From the NCBI RefSeq assembly GCF_003987145.1, contig NZ_PIPL01000001.1, positions 1,364,001-1,428,000 on the forward strand: 64,000 nucleotides of DNA, given 5' to 3'. This DNA is from Aliidiomarina minuta. GTDB taxonomy: Bacteria > Pseudomonadota > Gammaproteobacteria > Enterobacterales > Alteromonadaceae. The notes beneath the pieces were generated by a model that saw only the letters and a list, made by a program, of their open reading frames with translations, was not told the DNA's origin and did no database searches. The position numbers and the translations under genes are program-made. This document shows, piece after piece, positions 49,376 through 59,091 of this stretch. Within the stretch, counting starts at the first letter, position 1, and each line of letters starts with the position of its first letter.

Positions 49376-51085
49376 TTAATGACCAGTTGCAGCCCCTGAT
49401 CCTTTCGGATAACGGATAGACTCAACCAGCTCCTGTATCTCTTCTGGTGCATCTTTAGTGAACTTCAACACAACATTAGCCACAATGAAGTTCAGAATCA
49501 TGCCTACAGTACCTATGCCTTCAGGCGAAATCTCTAAGAACCACTCATCCGGCCCGGCGGTCGGGTTGATGAACTTAAAGTAGACAATATAGGACAATGT
49601 AAAGAGTATACCAGTTACCATACCGGCAATAGCACCCGTGCTATTCATGCGTTTATGGAAGATACCCATAATAATCGCAGGGAAAAAGGATGCTGCTGCC
49701 AGACCGAACGCGAAGGCAACCACCTCGGCAACAAAGCCTGGCGGATTAATACCAAAGTAAGCACCGATCAGAACCGCCACACCCGCTGCAATACGCGCGT
49801 ATAAGAGTTCCTGCCTGTCAGTGATATTGGGCTTCAGGGTTCGTTTCAGTAAGTCATGGGACACCGAACTGGATATCACCAGCAACAAACCTGCTGACGT
49901 TGATAATGCCGCAGCAACACCACCAGCAGCCACTAAAGCAACTACCCAGTTTGGCAAATTACCGATTTCAGGACTGGCAAGTACAATGATGTCCGCATCT
50001 ACACTCGTATTATGACGCTCATCATTAGAGAAGAACATAGGCTCTTCACCAGCACGGGCTTCTTCACTCACCTGTATCAAACCAGTACGTTCCCAGTTGG
50101 TTATCCAGGTCGGTGCATCTTCGTACATGACCCCCTGCTGATCCGGGCCGTTAATCGTATTCAACACGTTGACCTTGGTAATCGAGGCAATTGCTGGTGC
50201 TGTTGTATAAACCACAGCAATAAATACCAGAGCCCAACCACCTGAACGACGTGCGTCACTCACTTTAGGTACGGTGAAGAAACGAATAATAACGTGCGGT
50301 AAACCAGCGGTACCCACCATCAACGCAAGCGTGATAGCAAATATATCCAGGGTTGCCTTACTACCTTCGGTATAAGCATCAAAGCCTAATTCCGTAGACA
50401 AGCCGTCCAGACGTTCCAGCAGGAAAGCACCGGAACCATCGGCAAGCGTTGCACCAAAGCCGGTTTGCGGTAACACGTGACCTGTCATCTGAAAAGAGAT
50501 GAACACCGCAGGTACTGTGTAGGCAAAAGCCAGAATACAATACTGGGCAACCTGAGTATAAGTAATGCCTTTCATGCCGCCTAACAGGGTGTAGAAATAA
50601 ACCATCGCCATGCCGATAAGCACGCCCATAGTAATATCCACTTCCAGGAAGCGACTGAAAACTACGCCCACACCACGCATTTGACCGGCGATGTAAGTAA
50701 AGGACACCAGAATGGCACAAATAACAGCCACGGTACGGGCAGTCTGTGAGTAGTAACGGTCACCAATGAAATCCGGTACCGTGAACTTACCAAATTTACG
50801 CAAGTAAGGCGCTAAACACAGCGCCAGTAGTACGTAACCACCGGTCCAGCCCATCAAGTACACACTGCCGTCATAACCTAAAAAGGAGATTAAACCGGCC
50901 ATCGAAATGAAGGAAGCTGCCGACATCCAGTCTGCTGCCGTTGCCATACCATTAGCAACGGGTGGTACACCACCGCCAGCAACATAAAAGTCATTGGTTG
51001 AACCCGCCCGGGCCCAGATAGCAATACCTATATACAAGGCGAAGGTCAAGCCAACGACAATAAAGGTTAAAGTCTGAATATCCAT
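49376..51085 (-). CDS. Sodium:solute symporter, ActP-like (VC2705 subfamily)
   Basis: A 569-residue SLC5-family transporter with about 13-14 membrane segments, probably carrying acetate or another short monocarboxylate with Na+. Family features: AAGGVPPVANGMATAADWMS-like N-terminus (residues about 33-55), WTGGYVLLALCLAPYLRKFG, and YYSQTARTVAVICAILVSF. It pairs with the DUF4212 small subunit three bases upstream, and lies in a block with crbS/crbR-like genes and acs, so acetate uptake is the likely job. The substrate is inferred from context. Confidence 0.9.
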   Translation of the reverse strand: MDIQTLTFIVVGLTFALYIGIAIWARAGSTNDFYVAGGGVPPVANGMATAADWMSAASFISMAGLISFLGYDGSVYLMGWTGGYVLLALCLAPYLRKFGKFTVPDFIGDRYYSQTARTVAVICAILVSFTYIAGQMRGVGVVFSRFLEVDITMGVLIGMAMVYFYTLLGGMKGITYTQVAQYCILAFAYTVPAVFISFQMTGHVLPQTGFGATLADGSGAFLLERLDGLSTELGFDAYTEGSKATLDIFAITLALMVGTAGLPHVIIRFFTVPKVSDARRSGGWALVFIAVVYTTAPAIASITKVNVLNTINGPDQQGVMYEDAPTWITNWERTGLIQVSEEARAGEEPMFFSNDERHNTSVDADIIVLASPEIGNLPNWVVALVAAGGVAAALSTSAGLLLVISSSVSHDLLKRTLKPNITDRQELLYARIAAGVAVLIGAYFGINPPGFVAEVVAFAFGLAAASFFPAIIMGIFHKRMNSTGAIAGMVTGILFTLSYIVYFKFINPTAGPDEWFLEISPEGIGTVGMILNFIVANVVLKFTKDAPEEIQELVESIRYPKGSGAATGH

Positions 51086-51088
51086 TAT

Positions 51089-51355
51089 TTACTCCTCCTC
51101 GACCTGATATTTTTTATCCAGCTTATTCATCTGCCGGATATAGATAAAAATCAGCACGATGAAGGTGTAAATCGCGCCCTGCTGGGCAAACCAAAAACCC
51201 AGTTTAAAGCCAAAAAATTGGATCTGGTTAAGCCAGTCCGCCAGAATAATGCCGAATCCGAAAGAGACAATAAACCAGACTGACAGCAACTTAAGCATCA
51301 GTGCTAAATTCTCTTTCCAATAGGCTTTGGCATGGTCTTCTGATTCAAATCCCAT
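51089..51355 (-). CDS. DUF4212 small membrane subunit of the symporter
   Basis: An 88-residue protein with two hydrophobic segments (LSVWFIVSFGFGIILADWL and GFWFAQQGAIYTFIVLIFIY) and a charged C-terminus with DKKYQVEE. DUF4212 proteins always accompany VC2705-type symporters. I use the ATG at 51355 with GGAGG eight bases before it; the frame opens at a TTG at 51370 inside that site. Confidence 0.92.
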   Translation of the reverse strand: MGFESEDHAKAYWKENLALMLKLLSVWFIVSFGFGIILADWLNQIQFFGFKLGFWFAQQGAIYTFIVLIFIYIRQMNKLDKKYQVEEE

Positions 51356-51437
51356 GGAAACGCCCTCCAAGTGTTGTTATAAAAAGTTATAGTAGTTATG
51401 TCACAGCTGACTGTATCAGCGCGCAGGGAAAGCGGAA

Positions 51438-51469
51438 TTGGACATTAGTCGTATTGGACCTTAGTCGTA
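51438..51469. promoter_or_regulatory. Two abutting 16-base repeats, candidate CrbR operator
   Basis: TTGGACATTAGTCGTA (51438-51453) is followed immediately by TTGGACCTTAGTCGTA (51454-51469). Each has GAC-N4-GTC symmetry. They lie between the divergent symporter operon and the kinase gene. A related copy is at 57729-57744 in front of acs. See findings. Confidence 0.6.
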
Positions 51470-51559
51470 GAGCCTGCTGTACGGAGCCTTCAATATTGCG
51501 CATACCCTTGCAACCCGTTACATTGAGGCAAGTTTGCCCACACTCATACAGGAACCTTC

Positions 51560-54500
51560 ATGAGCTGGATTCTGATACTCAGCGGCCTGATTTATATTGC
51601 TTTACTGTTTGCCATTGCGGTCTGGGGTGACAAGCGCAAAAGCCTTGGGTATCAGTGGAGTTTGCATCCCAGCGTCTATGCCTTGTCTCTGGCTATTTAC
51701 TGCACATCATGGACTTATTACGGTGCTATCGGTAATGCGGCCACTGCAGGCTGGAGCTTCTTGCCTATCCTGCTCGGCCCTATGCTGCTGTATATTTTCG
51801 GTATTTCAGTAGTACGTAAGATGGTGGCGGTCAGTAAGCAACAGAACACTACTTCTATTGCCGACTTTATTGCCTCCCGTTATGGCAAACAGCATCGCAT
51901 GGCGCTGGTTATTACTATTATTGCCGCACTTGCGATCGTGCCTTATATCGCGTTGCAACTTAAAGCCGTAGGTCTCAGCTTTACCGCTGTTATTGGCGCT
52001 GACGACCCGACTGCCGCATATTCCCTGAAGGAGCTCGTGGTTGCCCTGTTAATGGCCGCGTTCGCCATTATGTTCGGTACCCGTCATATTGATGTCACTC
52101 AATACCGCAGCGGCCTGATGTTAGCGATTGCGTTCGAGTCGGCTGTTAAGCTCTTAGCCTTATTAGCGGCGGCAATCGTCGCCTGGTATTTATTACGTAG
52201 CGGCACCTCGCTGAGTTTCACCGCACAGCTACAAAGCCTGAATCTGAATCCAGGATGGACCCTGAGCGGCGCTTTAACACCCCTTTTCATTATCCAGTTG
52301 TTTATGGCGGCCGGCGCTATTCTTTGTTTGCCGCGTCAGTTTCATGTCACCGTTATTGATAACGTGCACTTGTCGCACCTGAGTACCGCACGCTGGCTGT
52401 TTCCGCTTTATTTATTACTGACCTCACTGGCGATTGCGGTCATAGCCATAGCCGGTAGCCACCTGTTACCCGAGCATATAGACGGCAGCACCTATTCCCT
52501 GCTGCTGCCGCTAAATGCGGGTTTTGAAGCCCTTACTTTAATTATTTATCTAGGCGGTATTTCCGCTGCCACCGCTATGGTGGTCATAGCGACGCTGACG
52601 TTAAGTACCATGGTCAGTAACGATGTCATTATGCCGCTAGTGTTAAAACGTGATGTCGGCCGTATGCCTCAGGCGCGCCGCTTCTATCGAAAACTGTTAC
52701 TAGTCCGACGGGTCGCTATTACCAGCATCTTGATCATGGGCTGGGTCTGTTATCACTTCTGGCTGGCGGATCTGAACCTGGTCAGCATGGGCTTACTGGC
52801 ATTCTCTGTGGTCATACAGCTACTACCGGCTATGTTAGGCGGATTATACTGGCGCCGGGGCCAGGCTCAGGGTGTTTATATGGGACTGAGCGCAGGTTTT
52901 ATTACCTGGGTGGTAGCTATTTTATTGCCCTTGCTCGGTGGCGGTATAACCAGTCCTCAGGAAACCGAAACTATCATTACCTATGGCGCTTTGCTGAGCG
53001 TCAGCGCCAATACGCTGGCTTATATATTATTCAGCCTGCTTGCAATACCCAGCCTCCTGGATAAAATTCAGGCAATGGCCTTTGTACGACCTCGCGACAG
53101 TGAAATCCCACAGCAACCGACTCAGCAGCACCAGGCACGCGGGCGTGATCTGAAAATGCTAATGCAGACATTTTTAGGCCGTGAACGCACCGATCAGCTA
53201 CTGAACGATTACAAACAACAACATGATATTCAATTAAATGCGCTGGCTGCACCCCACTTTATCGACTTCACAGAACGCACCATTGCCGGGGTGCTAGGCG
53301 CTGCCACGGCTCGTTCACTGGTTGACGCCGCTCTGGCCGACCGTCAGCTAAACCTGGAAGAAGTGGTCCATTTCTTCGACGACACCACCCAGGCCTTGCA
53401 AACGCAACAGTCAATTATGTTCAGCTCGCTGGAGAATCTGGCTCAGGGCATTTCCGTAGTGGACGCTGACTTACGCCTGGTGGTATGGAATAAACGTTAT
53501 CTGGATCTTTTCCAGTACCCCGACGGTATGGTGCAGCCAGGCCGTCCCATTGCCGACTTAATCCGTTTCAATGCGGAACGAGGTGAGTGCGGAGTGGGTA
53601 AAATTGAAGACCTGGTCGAGAAACGACTGCGCCATATGCAACACGGCTCTCCTCACCGCTTTATTCGCCGCCGCAGCGACGGGCGCATTATTGAGATGGT
53701 TGGTAATCCGCTACCCAATGGTGGCTTTGTCACCAGTTTTTCAGACGTAACTGAACATATTGAAACCCAGCAGGCCCTGGAAGATGCCAATATTGATCTG
53801 GAAGCCCGCATTCAAAGCCGCACTAAACAGGTGCGCGAAGTCAACCGTGAACTGACTGAAGAAGTCGTGCATCGCCGGGAAATTGAAAAAGAATTAAAAG
53901 CAGCTAAAGCGGAAGCAGAAGGCGCTAACGCCAGCAAAACCAAATTCCTCGCGTTAGCCAGTCATGACATACTGCAACCGCTGAATGCAGCGCGTCTTTA
54001 CCTTTCTGCGGTGGATCAGGACCAGCTGGAAAGTAAACAGCAAAGCCTGTTACACAAAGTTGATACGGCGCTGGACTCGACAGAAAACTTACTGTCGACT
54101 TTGCTAGCGATTGCCAAAATGGAACAGGGAGCCCTGCAGCCTAAGCTCAAACATGTTGATCTGAACACTATTCTGCCCCCCTTAATCAACGAATATAATG
54201 TACTGGCGGAGCAACGCAAACTCGGTTTTCATGCCCATGTAAGATCCTCACTGGTTGTTCACACCGACCCGACTTATTTACGTCGCATCATCCAGAACTT
54301 CCTCTCCAATGCGATTAAGTATACGGACACAGGTCGTGTTGTACTGGGTGTTCGGGTGCGTGGCCGACTGGTCGAAATAAGCGTGTGGGATACCGGACCT
54401 GGCATTCCGGAGCAGCAACATAAAACCATATTCGAAGCTTTTATCCGCTACCACAAAGGGACCACCAGCGGTGTTGGACTGGGTTTAAGTGTTGCCCAAC

Positions 54501-55024
54501 GCATGGCGCAGCAATTGGCCTGCCCTATTCAGATTCGTTCTACTTTAGGCAAAGGCAGCTGCTTTTCAGTACGTATTCCAATGGGCGAAGCTGTCCATGT
54601 TATTCGTCAGAAACCACAACGCGTGTCGTCAGCGACTACCTCTGAGCTGCATTTTTTATGCGTCGATGATAACCCGGAAAACCTCCACGCCATGCGCGCG
54701 TTGCTCGATAAGTGGGGCTGCACCTGTGATTGCTTCACTTCCGTTACGGAAGCCATTGCATTCGCCAAAAATAATCCTGAACCTGATGGTTTATTACTTG
54801 ATTATCAACTGGATGAAGAAAGCGATGGTCTGAATCTGGCGCAGGCTTTAAAAGAGGTATGGGGTGAATTTCTGCCTGGAGCGCTGGTTACGGCAGTACA
54901 GGATCCGGAAGTTAAAAAGCAGGCGCGCCAGGCGGGTTTACAGTTTTTGTCCAAACCCGTTAAGCCGGCTCAGCTGAAAGCGCTGTTACAGCATATACAA
55001 CGCCTTAAAAACAAACGCGTTTAA
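51560..55024 (+). CDS. Symporter-linked hybrid sensor kinase, CrbS-like
   Basis: A 1154-residue membrane kinase. Residues about 1-500 form a sodium:solute symporter-type domain with about 13 membrane segments (WTYYGAIGNAATAGWSFLPI). A PAS domain (about 615-735; SLENLAQGISVVDADLRLVV), a coiled linker, HisKA with the phosphorylated His at about 802 (KFLALASHDILQPLN), the ATPase domain (NFLSNAIKYTDTGRV, WDTGPGIP) and a C-terminal receiver with Asp about 1081 follow. This architecture is that of CrbS/MxtR, which with CrbR/ErdR controls acs in Vibrio and Pseudomonas. It ends convergently with the regulator gene, sharing the bases TTAA. Confidence 0.92.
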   Translation: MSWILILSGLIYIALLFAIAVWGDKRKSLGYQWSLHPSVYALSLAIYCTSWTYYGAIGNAATAGWSFLPILLGPMLLYIFGISVVRKMVAVSKQQNTTSIADFIASRYGKQHRMALVITIIAALAIVPYIALQLKAVGLSFTAVIGADDPTAAYSLKELVVALLMAAFAIMFGTRHIDVTQYRSGLMLAIAFESAVKLLALLAAAIVAWYLLRSGTSLSFTAQLQSLNLNPGWTLSGALTPLFIIQLFMAAGAILCLPRQFHVTVIDNVHLSHLSTARWLFPLYLLLTSLAIAVIAIAGSHLLPEHIDGSTYSLLLPLNAGFEALTLIIYLGGISAATAMVVIATLTLSTMVSNDVIMPLVLKRDVGRMPQARRFYRKLLLVRRVAITSILIMGWVCYHFWLADLNLVSMGLLAFSVVIQLLPAMLGGLYWRRGQAQGVYMGLSAGFITWVVAILLPLLGGGITSPQETETIITYGALLSVSANTLAYILFSLLAIPSLLDKIQAMAFVRPRDSEIPQQPTQQHQARGRDLKMLMQTFLGRERTDQLLNDYKQQHDIQLNALAAPHFIDFTERTIAGVLGAATARSLVDAALADRQLNLEEVVHFFDDTTQALQTQQSIMFSSLENLAQGISVVDADLRLVVWNKRYLDLFQYPDGMVQPGRPIADLIRFNAERGECGVGKIEDLVEKRLRHMQHGSPHRFIRRRSDGRIIEMVGNPLPNGGFVTSFSDVTEHIETQQALEDANIDLEARIQSRTKQVREVNRELTEEVVHRREIEKELKAAKAEAEGANASKTKFLALASHDILQPLNAARLYLSAVDQDQLESKQQSLLHKVDTALDSTENLLSTLLAIAKMEQGALQPKLKHVDLNTILPPLINEYNVLAEQRKLGFHAHVRSSLVVHTDPTYLRRIIQNFLSNAIKYTDTGRVVLGVRVRGRLVEISVWDTGPGIPEQQHKTIFEAFIRYHKGTTSGVGLGLSVAQRMAQQLACPIQIRSTLGKGSCFSVRIPMGEAVHVIRQKPQRVSSATTSELHFLCVDDNPENLHAMRALLDKWGCTCDCFTSVTEAIAFAKNNPEPDGLLLDYQLDEESDGLNLAQALKEVWGEFLPGALVTAVQDPEVKKQARQAGLQFLSKPVKPAQLKALLQHIQRLKNKRV

Positions 55025-55683
55025 TCCTGGGCAGCTTGTTCCTCGGGTGGGGCAAGCTGCAAACGTTCGGCAAGTAGCACTGCCTGAGTGCGACTATACA
55101 CATCCAGCTTGCGGAAAATGGCGGTCATGTGTGCCTTCACGGTCGCTTCAGTGATACCCAATTGGTAGGCAATCTGTTTATTCAGCAAACCTTCGTGTAC
55201 CAGAAAAAGCACGCGGTATTGTTGCGGAGTCAGGGCAGACACTTTGTCGGCTAACTCTATATCGGCCCGGGACAGAGCCTGTACCTGAGAACGTACCTGC
55301 TCGGGCACCCATTCATCACCCTCTAAAATACTGGCAATGGCTTCTGCAATGCTTTTTGACGACATAGACTTAGGAATAAAACCTAAAGCACCAAAGCCAA
55401 TGCAGCGCCCTATCACCTGAGTATCTTCACTCCCTGAGATAATAGCGACAGGCAATAATGGAAAGTCTTCCCGAATACGAATCAGACCATAGAGATCACC
55501 GCTACCCGGCATATGCAGGTCCAGCAACAGAAGATCGATATCATCATCGGCATGCAAAACATCCAGGGTGCTTTCCAGGCTGTCTGCTTCCAGAATCTGA
55601 AGATCAACGAAATGATTCGCGAGGGCACCTTGCAGTGCCTCGCGAAATAAGGGGTGGTCGTCTGCTATTAAAAGTTTGGTCAT
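55021..55683 (-). CDS. LuxR-family response regulator, CrbR-like
   Basis: 220 residues: an N-terminal receiver (LLIADDHPLFREALQ; phospho-acceptor Asp55 in LLLLDLHMPG; K in FIPKSMSSKS) and a C-terminal LuxR-type helix-turn-helix (SALTPQQYRVLFLVHEGLLN and ATVKAHMTAIFRKL). Position between the CrbS-like kinase and acs, and the receiver/HTH type, match CrbR/ErdR, the activator of acetyl-CoA synthetase. Its likely DNA sites are the GAC-N4-GTC motifs at 51438-51469 and 57729-57744. It probably reads through from acs, which ends 39 bases upstream. Confidence 0.92.
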   Translation of the reverse strand: MTKLLIADDHPLFREALQGALANHFVDLQILEADSLESTLDVLHADDDIDLLLLDLHMPGSGDLYGLIRIREDFPLLPVAIISGSEDTQVIGRCIGFGALGFIPKSMSSKSIAEAIASILEGDEWVPEQVRSQVQALSRADIELADKVSALTPQQYRVLFLVHEGLLNKQIAYQLGITEATVKAHMTAIFRKLDVYSRTQAVLLAERLQLAPPEEQAAQD

Positions 55684-55722
55684 AACGCCTCAGAACCGCG
55701 CCGTCCAAACTGCTGACGGGGC

Positions 55723-57666
55723 TTACTTGTTCAAACGGTTGTCTATAAGTGACTCTACCACACTCGGATCCGCAAGCGTAGAGGTGTCACCCAGGCTCTC
55801 ATGTTCGTTCGCCGCAATTTTACGCAAAATACGACGCATGATTTTACCGGACCGTGTTTTAGGCAGGCCCGGTGCCCATTGAATATGATCGGGAGTGGCA
55901 ATGGGGCTCAGTTCCTGACGCACCCATTTGATCAATTCAGCACGCAGTTCGTCACTGGTGTCTACACCATCAACCACAGTTACATAGACATAAATGCCCT
56001 GCCCTTTAAGATCATGGGGAAAACCCACCACAGCCGCTTCAGCCACCGCTTCATGAGCTACCAAAGCGCTCTCAATTTCCGCAGTGCCTAAACGGTGTCC
56101 GGAGACGTTAAGAACATCGTCGACACGACCGGTAATCCAAAGATCGCCGTCTTCGTCTATCCGGGCGCCGTCGCCGGTGAAATAAACACCGTCATAAGTA
56201 CTGAAGTAGGTCTGCTCAAAGCGTTCGTGATCGCCCCACAAGGTACGTGCCTGACCTGGCCAGGAATCCAGTATCACCAGGTTACCTGAGCTGGCACCTT
56301 CCAGGTGATTACCTTCATTATCCACCAGTGCGGGTCGTACGCCAAAGAAAGGCGTCATTGCAGCACCTGGTTTCATATCACTGGCTGCCGGCAACGGAGA
56401 AATCATAATGCCGCCGGTTTCTGTCTGCCAGAAGGTATCCATAATCGGACATTGAGAGTTACCAATGACGCTGTGATACCACTCCCAGGCTTCCGGGTTA
56501 ATGGGTTCGCCCACACTGCCAAGGATACGCAGACTGTCTCGTTTGGTGCCTCGTGCGGCCGCATCGCCTTTCGCCATTAAGGCACGAATAGCAGTCGGTG
56601 CCGTATACAGAATGTTGACCTTGTGCTTGTCGATAATTTTCGCAATGCGGGTCTCATCCGGATAGGTAGGCACACCTTCAAACATCAGGGTAGTCGTACC
56701 GTTCGCTAATGGTCCGTAAACGATATAACTGTGTCCGGTAATCCAGCCTACATCAGCTGCACACCAATAAATATCGTCTTCACGGATATCGAATACATAT
56801 TCGTGGGTCATGGAAACATACACCATATAACCACCGGTGGAATGCAGGACCCCTTTAGGAGTGCCGGTTGAGCCTGAGGTATACAGAATAAACAGCGGGT
56901 CTTCGGCAAACATTACTTCCGCCGGGCAGTCAGTATCGCAATCACCAATCAGTTCATGCCACCAGACATCCAGATCGTCGTTCCAGTCGCCCTGGGTATC
57001 GGTGTGTTTGAACACCACAACGTTGTCCACGGTAGGACAGGCGCCCTTTGCCACCGCTTTATCTACATTCGCTTTTAAAGGTACGCCTTTGCCGCCGCGG
57101 CGGCCTTCATTGGCGGTAATAATAACTTTAGCTTCGCAATCATTAACCCGATCGGCGATAGCATTTGGCGAAAAACCGCCAAAAATAACCGAGTGAATAG
57201 CCCCTAAACGGGCACAAGCCAGCATGGCGTAAGCCGCTTCCGGAACCATCGGCATATAAATAGCAACCCGGTGTCCCTTTTTAACACCCAGCTTTTTCAG
57301 GCCATTGGCAAAACGGGTAACCTGCTCGTGCAATTCACGGTAAGTAATATGTTTCTGCTCGTCGACATCGTCACCTTCCCAGATAATCGCGGTTTTATCA
57401 GCGCGTTCGGGTAAATGACGATCAACGCAGTTATAACAAGCGTTTAAAGTGCCATCACGGAACCACTCTATTTTCACATTATCTTTATCGAATTGAGTAT
57501 TTTTCACCTGACCATAAGGAGTGAACCAGGTAATGCGCTTACCATGTTGGGACCAGAATGTGTCCGGGTCAGCAATAGATTGATTGTACATTTCCTGATA
57601 CTTGGCAGGATCCAGGCGCGCTTCGTTTTTTAGTTCAGCCGGCATTGGATATTTCGCTTGTGCCAT
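55723..57666 (-). CDS. acs: Acetyl-CoA synthetase (AMP-forming)
   Basis: Acs converts acetate, ATP and CoA to acetyl-CoA for growth on acetate. The 647-residue protein has all ANL motifs: LYTSGSTGTPKGVLHST (P-loop), DTFWQTETGG, YFTGDGARIDEDGDLWITGR and the catalytic lysine in TRSGKIMRRILRKIA, the site of regulatory acetylation in relatives. Divergent from the porin gene; a candidate operator lies between them. Confidence 0.98.
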   Translation of the reverse strand: MAQAKYPMPAELKNEARLDPAKYQEMYNQSIADPDTFWSQHGKRITWFTPYGQVKNTQFDKDNVKIEWFRDGTLNACYNCVDRHLPERADKTAIIWEGDDVDEQKHITYRELHEQVTRFANGLKKLGVKKGHRVAIYMPMVPEAAYAMLACARLGAIHSVIFGGFSPNAIADRVNDCEAKVIITANEGRRGGKGVPLKANVDKAVAKGACPTVDNVVVFKHTDTQGDWNDDLDVWWHELIGDCDTDCPAEVMFAEDPLFILYTSGSTGTPKGVLHSTGGYMVYVSMTHEYVFDIREDDIYWCAADVGWITGHSYIVYGPLANGTTTLMFEGVPTYPDETRIAKIIDKHKVNILYTAPTAIRALMAKGDAAARGTKRDSLRILGSVGEPINPEAWEWYHSVIGNSQCPIMDTFWQTETGGIMISPLPAASDMKPGAAMTPFFGVRPALVDNEGNHLEGASSGNLVILDSWPGQARTLWGDHERFEQTYFSTYDGVYFTGDGARIDEDGDLWITGRVDDVLNVSGHRLGTAEIESALVAHEAVAEAAVVGFPHDLKGQGIYVYVTVVDGVDTSDELRAELIKWVRQELSPIATPDHIQWAPGLPKTRSGKIMRRILRKIAANEHESLGDTSTLADPSVVESLIDNRLNK

Positions 57667-57728
57667 GATGACTCCTCCATAATTCTAATGTGCTGCTATT
57701 TGTACTCGTTTCCGGGGGTGAAAACCTA

Positions 57729-57744
57729 TTAGACCATAGTCTAG
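57729..57744. promoter_or_regulatory. GAC-N4-GTC inverted repeat in the acs/porin intergenic region
   Basis: TTAGACCATAGTCTAG contains TAGAC-CATA-GTCTA symmetry and matches the two repeats at 51438-51469 (consensus TTRGACMWTAGTC). It lies 63 bases before acs and 67 before the porin gene. Candidate binding site for the CrbR-like regulator. Confidence 0.6.
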
Positions 57745-57810
57745 ATTGACCCTTATAGGTACTTTGTTCGATGCTGAACCCCATCTTCAGTCATTTAATG
57801 AGGTCAGCAA

Positions 57811-58980
57811 ATGAATAATTCACAAAAAATAACAAGCGCAGTTGCAGGCAGCTTACTAGCTCTGGGTTCCTTTGGGCTTTCTGCAAGTGCCCTTGCTGAC
57901 ACAGAATATCGTGTTGGTGGTTATATTAAAGCAGATTTTATGACCAGCCGTTTCTCTGACGGCAAGATACCAGGCGGAAGCATAGGCCGGGACTTCTATA
58001 TTCCAGGCCTGACCCCAGTAGGGGGAGCTGACAGCAACACGGTAACCGACTTCCATGCGCGCGAGTCACGTTTTTTCTTTGAAGCCACACAGCAACTAGA
58101 AAACGGCGAGAGCATTCGTGGTTATTTTGAATTTGATTTTCTGGGCACAGCTGGGGGGGATGGCCGAGTCACCAGTTCTTACTCACCTCGCGTACGGCAT
58201 GCGTTCATCGCTTACCGCAACTGGACGGTCGGCCAGTTCTGGAGTAACTTCCAGGAACTGGCTATCATTCCCGAAGCTCCTGATTTTGTAGGGGTTGCCG
58301 ACGGAATCGTCTTTAACCGCCAGCCGCAACTTCGTTATACGTTTGATAATGGCTGGTCGTTTTCTATCGAAGCTCCCGAAACTACAGTGACTCCCTATCA
58401 GGGCGGAAACGCGCGTATTACCACTGGCGATACCGCGATGCCCGATTTAACCGCACGTTATGCTCAACAGAACGGAGACGTGTTTTACAGCATTGCCGGT
58501 ATCCTGCGTCGTCTGGAGTACCGCAACAACGCTGCAGGCATTAGTGATACCGAAATGGGGTACGGAGTAAGCCTGGCATTAAAATGGGATATCGGTCCTC
58601 ATGATATTCGCACCAGTGTTGTGCACGGTCCGGGTCTGGGTCGTTATGTAGGCATTAATCTTGCTAACGGCGCTGTGCTGACTGAAGATCTAAATCTGGA
58701 TGCTATTGATGTAACTGGTTTCTCTTTTGCTTACCGCCATGTCTGGAGCGATCGCTACCGGACCAACCTGATCTATTCACGTGCCGATGTCGATAACAGC
58801 GAAATGCTGGCAGGTATCGAGAGTAACGATGGTACAGAACGTTTCGCCGCTAACCTGATGTATCAGGCTAACGAACGTCTGGTATTGGGTGCCGAGTTAA
58901 GTCGTGCTACACGCACTTTGCTCAGTGATGCCGATGGCCATATGGATCGCCTGCAGTTTTCGGCCAGTTATAGTTTCTAA
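57811..58980 (+). CDS. DcaP-family outer-membrane porin-like protein
   Basis: 389 residues with a signal peptide (AVAGSLLALGSFGLSASALA) and a mature start YRVGGYIKADFMTSRFSDG. It contains the DcaP-type pattern ARESRFFFEATQQLENGESI, WTVGQFWSNFQELAIIPEAP and a C-terminal beta strand ending LQFSASYSF, whose terminal aromatic residue is the Bam signal. DcaP porins take up organic acids. Sharing a spacer and candidate operator with acs suggests a role in acetate or related substrate entry. Confidence 0.85.
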   Translation: MNNSQKITSAVAGSLLALGSFGLSASALADTEYRVGGYIKADFMTSRFSDGKIPGGSIGRDFYIPGLTPVGGADSNTVTDFHARESRFFFEATQQLENGESIRGYFEFDFLGTAGGDGRVTSSYSPRVRHAFIAYRNWTVGQFWSNFQELAIIPEAPDFVGVADGIVFNRQPQLRYTFDNGWSFSIEAPETTVTPYQGGNARITTGDTAMPDLTARYAQQNGDVFYSIAGILRRLEYRNNAAGISDTEMGYGVSLALKWDIGPHDIRTSVVHGPGLGRYVGINLANGAVLTEDLNLDAIDVTGFSFAYRHVWSDRYRTNLIYSRADVDNSEMLAGIESNDGTERFAANLMYQANERLVLGAELSRATRTLLSDADGHMDRLQFSASYSF

Positions 58981-58998
58981 AGTTTGCCGCTAACGACT

Positions 58999-59026
58999 AG
59001 CCGCCCTTCGTGGGCGGCTTTTTTTT
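58999..59026 (+). terminator. Terminator of the porin gene
   Basis: AGCCGCCC, loop TTCGT, GGGCGGCT, then TTTTTTT. Lies 18 bases past the porin stop. Confidence 0.93.
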
Positions 59027-59091
59027 ACCTCCCTCGACAAATATAGGTTTTTGCTCCGACTTTGGTACAATGCTGATCGTGGGAGGAAGCT

